NCBI GenBank assembly: GCA_027347545.1
Contig: DAIEQT010000448.1
Span: 1 to 9,714, forward strand
Length of the DNA: 9,714 nucleotides
Direction: 5' to 3'
Origin: Ignavibacteria bacterium
GTDB lineage: Bacteria > Bacteroidota > Ignavibacteria > Ignavibacteriales > Melioribacteraceae
Within the stretch, counting starts at the first letter, position 1; every line of letters begins with the position of its first letter. Made by a program: the position numbers and the translations under genes. The notes under the pieces were generated by a model. It had not been told where the DNA came from. It made no database searches and saw nothing but the letters and a program-made list of their open reading frames with translations. This document shows positions 6,846 to 9,714 of the stretch, piece after piece.

Positions 6846-7517
6846 ATGAGCTGGTTTACAAAAGCTTTGAACTCATCTATTGGGAAAAAGTTTGTAATGG
6901 CTCTTACCGGCATCTGTTTGATCTTATTCCTGATCATTCATGTTGTTAACAACTTAACATTATTTGCCGGACCGGAGCTGTTTAACACAGTTGTAAAAAA
7001 TTTAGACAGTATTAAACCGTTAGTGCGCGTAATTGAAGTTATCCTGGCTTCAATTTTTATTCTGCACATTTTTAACGGAGTAAAACTTTGGCTTGAAAAC
7101 AAGAAAGCCAGACCGGAACCTTATGCAGTTAACGGCTCGTCAAAAAATTCTACGCTGCTTTCAAGAACTATGATTTGGAGCGGAAGTATTGTATTCATTT
7201 TCTTAGTTGTTCACTTAAGAACAATGTGGATTTCATTTAACTTTGGTGAAGCTCACCATTCAGACCATAAGTATTACGAGTTTGTAGCAAAATCTTTCTC
7301 TGATCCAATCTATTCAGTTTTCTATATAGTTGCAATGATTCTGCTCGGCTTCCATCTAAATCATGGTTTCCAAAGCGCGTTTCAAACATTTGGCTGGAAC
7401 AACAAAAAATATTTTCCAATAGTTGAAAAGATTGGATTCTTCTACGCTTGGATTACCGCAGCAATCTTTGCAGCAATTCCGGTTTACTTTTTATTTTTCT
7501 ACGGAGGTAACGTATGA
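6846..7517 (+). CDS. sdhC: Succinate dehydrogenase/fumarate reductase cytochrome b558 subunit
   Basis: This 223-residue membrane protein fits the single-polypeptide b558 family of complex II membrane anchors. It shows five hydrophobic spans, at about residues 15-38, 58-84, 107-127, 154-176 and 195-218. Histidines inside the spans (H32, H74, H123, and H170 or H173 in [12 protein letters not shown]) match the bis-histidine ligands expected for two haem b groups. It anchors the catalytic subunits to the membrane and passes electrons between them and the quinone pool. The ATG at 6846 follows GGAG by 7 bases. The gene overlaps sdhA by 4 bases (ATGA), which suggests translational coupling. Sequence alone does not show whether the complex runs mainly as succinate dehydrogenase or fumarate reductase, so frdC would be an equally fair name. 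Confidence 0.92.
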   Translation: MSWFTKALNSSIGKKFVMALTGICLILFLIIHVVNNLTLFAGPELFNTVVKNLDSIKPLVRVIEVILASIFILHIFNGVKLWLENKKARPEPYAVNGSSKNSTLLSRTMIWSGSIVFIFLVVHLRTMWISFNFGEAHHSDHKYYEFVAKSFSDPIYSVFYIVAMILLGFHLNHGFQSAFQTFGWNNKKYFPIVEKIGFFYAWITAAIFAAIPVYFLFFYGGNV

Positions 7518-9424
7518 TAAAGCTCGATGCTAAGATTCCGGAAGGACCAATTAAAGATAAATGGACTAACCACAAGTTCAACATGAAGCTTGTGAATCCG
7601 GCTAACAAAAGAAAGTATGATATAATTGTTGTGGGAAGCGGACTTGCCGGCGCATCTGCCGCAGCAAGTTTGGGAGAACTTGGCTACAATGTTAAAGTAA
7701 TAACATTTCACGATAGCCCGCGTCGCGCTCACAGTATTGCTGCTCAAGGCGGAATTAACGCAGCAAAAAATTACCAGAACGATGGCGACTCGGTTTATAG
7801 ATTGTTTTACGATACAGTTAAAGGCGGAGACTTCCGCGCGCGTGAAGCAAATGTTTACCGTCTTGCAGAAGTTAGCAACAATATTATTGACCAATGCGTA
7901 GCTCAAGGCGTTCCATTCGCCCGCGATTACGGCGGATTGCTCGATAACCGCTCATTCGGCGGCGCGCTTGTTTCAAGAACATTTTACGCAAGGGGACAAA
8001 CCGGACAGCAATTGCTGCTTGGCGCTTACAGCGCAATGAATAGACAAATTGCTCTCGGCAAGGTTAAAGTATACTCACGCAGAGAAATGCTTGATGTAGT
8101 TGTTGTTGACGGAGTTGCTAAGGGAGTTGTTTGCAGAAATCTTCTTAACGGTGAAATCGAAAAATACTCTGCTCACGCAGTTGTATTAGCAACCGGCGGA
8201 TACGCAAATGTTTTCTTCCTTTCCACCAACGCGATGAACTGCAACACAACAGCAATTTGGCGTGCGCATAAGAAAGGTGCCGCGTTTGCAAATCCTTGCT
8301 ACACGCAAATTCACCCAACATGTTTGCCTGTTCACGGAGAAAATCAATCCAAGCTTACATTGATGAGCGAAAGCTTACGTAACGATGGAAGAATTTGGGT
8401 TTCCAAAATTAAAGGTGATATGCGCAAGCCGAATGATATTCCGGAAGAGGAGCGCGATTATTACCTCGAAAGAAAATATCCGACTTACGGCAACTTATCT
8501 CCGCGCGATATTTCTTCACGCGCAGCAAAAGAAGCTGTTGATGATGGACGCGGCGCACAAGGAAGAGATTCTGTTTATCTCGATTTCCGCGACGCGATTA
8601 AACGTCTTGGTCAAAATGTAATTGAAGAGCGCTACGGAAATTTGTTCGAGATGTACGAAACAATCACGGGTGAAAATCCATACAAGATACCTATGCAAAT
8701 TTATCCCGCGCCTCACTACACAATGGGCGGCTTGTGGGTAGATTATAATTTGATGAGTTCGATACCTGGATTGTTTGTTGCCGGCGAAGCAAACTTTAGC
8801 GATCACGGTGCAAACCGCTTAGGCGCAAGCGCGTTGATGCAAGGTTTGGCAGATGGCTATTTTGTTCTTCCATTCACAGTAAGTAATTATCTCGCTGGCG
8901 ATAAACCAACATTAGTAAAAGAAGATCATCCGGAATTTGTTGCTGTTGCAAAAGGTATTGATGATTTGACTAACAAACTTCTTTCTATAAAAGGAAAGAG
9001 AACTGTTGATGATATTCACAAAGAACTTGGCAGATTGATGTGGAATAAAGTTGGAATGGCACGTAACGAAAAAGGATTGAAAGAAGTTATTGGCGAGATT
9101 GCACAGCTACGAGAAGAATTCTGGAAGAATGTAAATGTTGTTGGCGATGCAAAAGATGTTAACCAATGTTTGGAGAGAGCCGGACGTTTAGCAGATTATC
9201 TTGAACTCGGCGAATTGATGGCTGTTGATTCACTTCATAGAAATGAATCTTGCGGAGGTCATTTCCGTACAGAATACCAAACTGAAGAAGGCGAAGCTTT
9301 ACGCGATGATGAAAACTTTGCTTACGTCGGCGCTTGGGAATACAAAGAAGCCGGTAAATGGGAACTCAACAAAGAACCATTGGAATTTGAGAATATTCAT
9401 TTAGCTACAAGGAGTTATAAATAA
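7514..9424 (+). CDS. sdhA: Succinate dehydrogenase/fumarate reductase flavoprotein subunit
   Basis: The 636-residue protein is a full-length flavoprotein subunit that interconverts succinate and fumarate on the inner face of the membrane. [16 protein letters not shown] (35-50) is the FAD-binding glycine motif, and [11 protein letters not shown] holds H73, the expected site of covalent FAD attachment. Substrate and catalytic residues appear in QIHPTCL (H267), SESLRNDG (285-292), RDISSRA (331-337), APHYTMGG (H401) and [10 protein letters not shown] (R435). ATGGYANVF (226-234) belongs to the second nucleotide-binding segment. Overall wording resembles the Bacillus/Bacteroidota type that pairs with a b558 subunit. 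GGAGG at 7503-7507, inside the end of sdhC, serves the ATG start. The stop codon shares one base with the sdhB start. All recognised key residues are present, so the enzyme should be active. Confidence 0.97.
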   Translation: MIKLDAKIPEGPIKDKWTNHKFNMKLVNPANKRKYDIIVVGSGLAGASAAASLGELGYNVKVITFHDSPRRAHSIAAQGGINAAKNYQNDGDSVYRLFYDTVKGGDFRAREANVYRLAEVSNNIIDQCVAQGVPFARDYGGLLDNRSFGGALVSRTFYARGQTGQQLLLGAYSAMNRQIALGKVKVYSRREMLDVVVVDGVAKGVVCRNLLNGEIEKYSAHAVVLATGGYANVFFLSTNAMNCNTTAIWRAHKKGAAFANPCYTQIHPTCLPVHGENQSKLTLMSESLRNDGRIWVSKIKGDMRKPNDIPEEERDYYLERKYPTYGNLSPRDISSRAAKEAVDDGRGAQGRDSVYLDFRDAIKRLGQNVIEERYGNLFEMYETITGENPYKIPMQIYPAPHYTMGGLWVDYNLMSSIPGLFVAGEANFSDHGANRLGASALMQGLADGYFVLPFTVSNYLAGDKPTLVKEDHPEFVAVAKGIDDLTNKLLSIKGKRTVDDIHKELGRLMWNKVGMARNEKGLKEVIGEIAQLREEFWKNVNVVGDAKDVNQCLERAGRLADYLELGELMAVDSLHRNESCGGHFRTEYQTEEGEALRDDENFAYVGAWEYKEAGKWELNKEPLEFENIHLATRSYK

Positions 9425-9714
9425 TGAGCGCGAATAAATTGAATCTAACTCTTAAAATCTGGCGGCAGAAAAGCATTAACACGCCGGGCAGTTTTGTAGA
9501 ATATAAAATTTCTGTTTCACCCGATTCATCTTTTTTAGAAATGCTGGATGATTTGAACAACGATCTCGAAAGCAAAAATCTTGAGCCTGTTGCGTTTGAA
9601 AGCGACTGCCGCGAAGGCATTTGCGGAACTTGCGATTTGGTTATTCAAGGTCAGCCTCACGGACCCGTTCCTAAAATTGCAACTTGCCAGCTTCACATGC
9701 GCAACTTTAGAGAT
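9424..9714 (+). CDS. sdhB: Succinate dehydrogenase/fumarate reductase iron-sulfur subunit (5' part only)
   Basis: The frame opens with ATG at 9424, sharing one base with the sdhA TAA, and runs 97 codons to the window edge without a stop. The visible part is the N-terminal ferredoxin-like domain. [11 protein letters not shown] (60-70) supplies C62, C67 and C70, and C88 in [10 protein letters not shown] is the fourth [2Fe-2S] ligand. The wide gap between the third and fourth cysteines, with QPHGP between, is the form seen in Bacteroidota-type subunits. The domains for the [4Fe-4S] and [3Fe-4S] clusters lie beyond the window. It carries electrons from the SdhA FAD to the SdhC haems and quinone. 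AAGGAG at 9409-9414 is its ribosome-binding site. It ends the sdhCAB order as far as can be seen. Confidence 0.95.
   Translation, partial: MSANKLNLTLKIWRQKSINTPGSFVEYKISVSPDSSFLEMLDDLNNDLESKNLEPVAFESDCREGICGTCDLVIQGQPHGPVPKIATCQLHMRNFRD

Noticed and set aside
7499..7906. 135-codon minus-strand frame opposite sdhA
   Set aside because: It lies wholly opposite strongly conserved sdhA codons and has no recognisable domain or ribosome-binding site.

Overview
The window most likely comes from a member of the Ignavibacteria/Bacteroidota (FCB) group. The clearest sign is a C-terminal type IX secretion sorting domain of the 'FSLAQNYPNPFNP ... VTLKVYDVLG ... LASGTYIYTL ... KKMLLVK' kind on the DUF1501 protein, a form typical of Ignavibacteria. 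The sdhCAB operon with a single b558-type cytochrome subunit, moderately AT-rich DNA and short AT-rich interspersed repeats agree with this. The assignment is inference; no rRNA or other taxonomic marker is present.

Layout. (1) Bases 1-653: the 3' part of a DUF4163/DUF3298 (RsiV/PdaC-like) protein gene, interrupted by one in-frame TAG. (2) 794-4198, plus strand: a compact three-gene cluster of a DUF1800 protein, a DUF1501 protein with both a Tat signal and a type IX sorting domain, and a small exported LTXXQ (Spy/CpxP-like) protein. (3) 4211-4261: an imperfect inverted repeat between convergent genes. (4) 4273-6198, minus strand: a TonB-dependent outer-membrane receptor of the BtuB type. Its leader (about 6199-6617) holds a clear cobalamin riboswitch and, nearer the gene, a plausible terminator/antiterminator pair. 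(5) 6846-9714, plus strand: sdhC, sdhA and the start of sdhB, with overlapping start and stop codons. The window ends inside sdhB.

How the genes work together. The btuB-like gene should take up cobalamin or a related corrinoid and be shut off by the riboswitch when the cofactor is plentiful. The sdhCAB products form the membrane-bound, quinone-linked succinate dehydrogenase/fumarate reductase (complex II). DUF1800 and DUF1501 proteins commonly occur as neighbours, but their biochemical role is not established; here one partner appears to be sent to the cell surface.

I saw no wholly new multi-gene system. The most unusual signals are a riboswitch peripheral arm built from AATT-rich repeats, a protein carrying both Tat and type IX signals with a palindromic insert in its sorting domain, and the otherwise intact DUF3298 gene cut by one amber codon.
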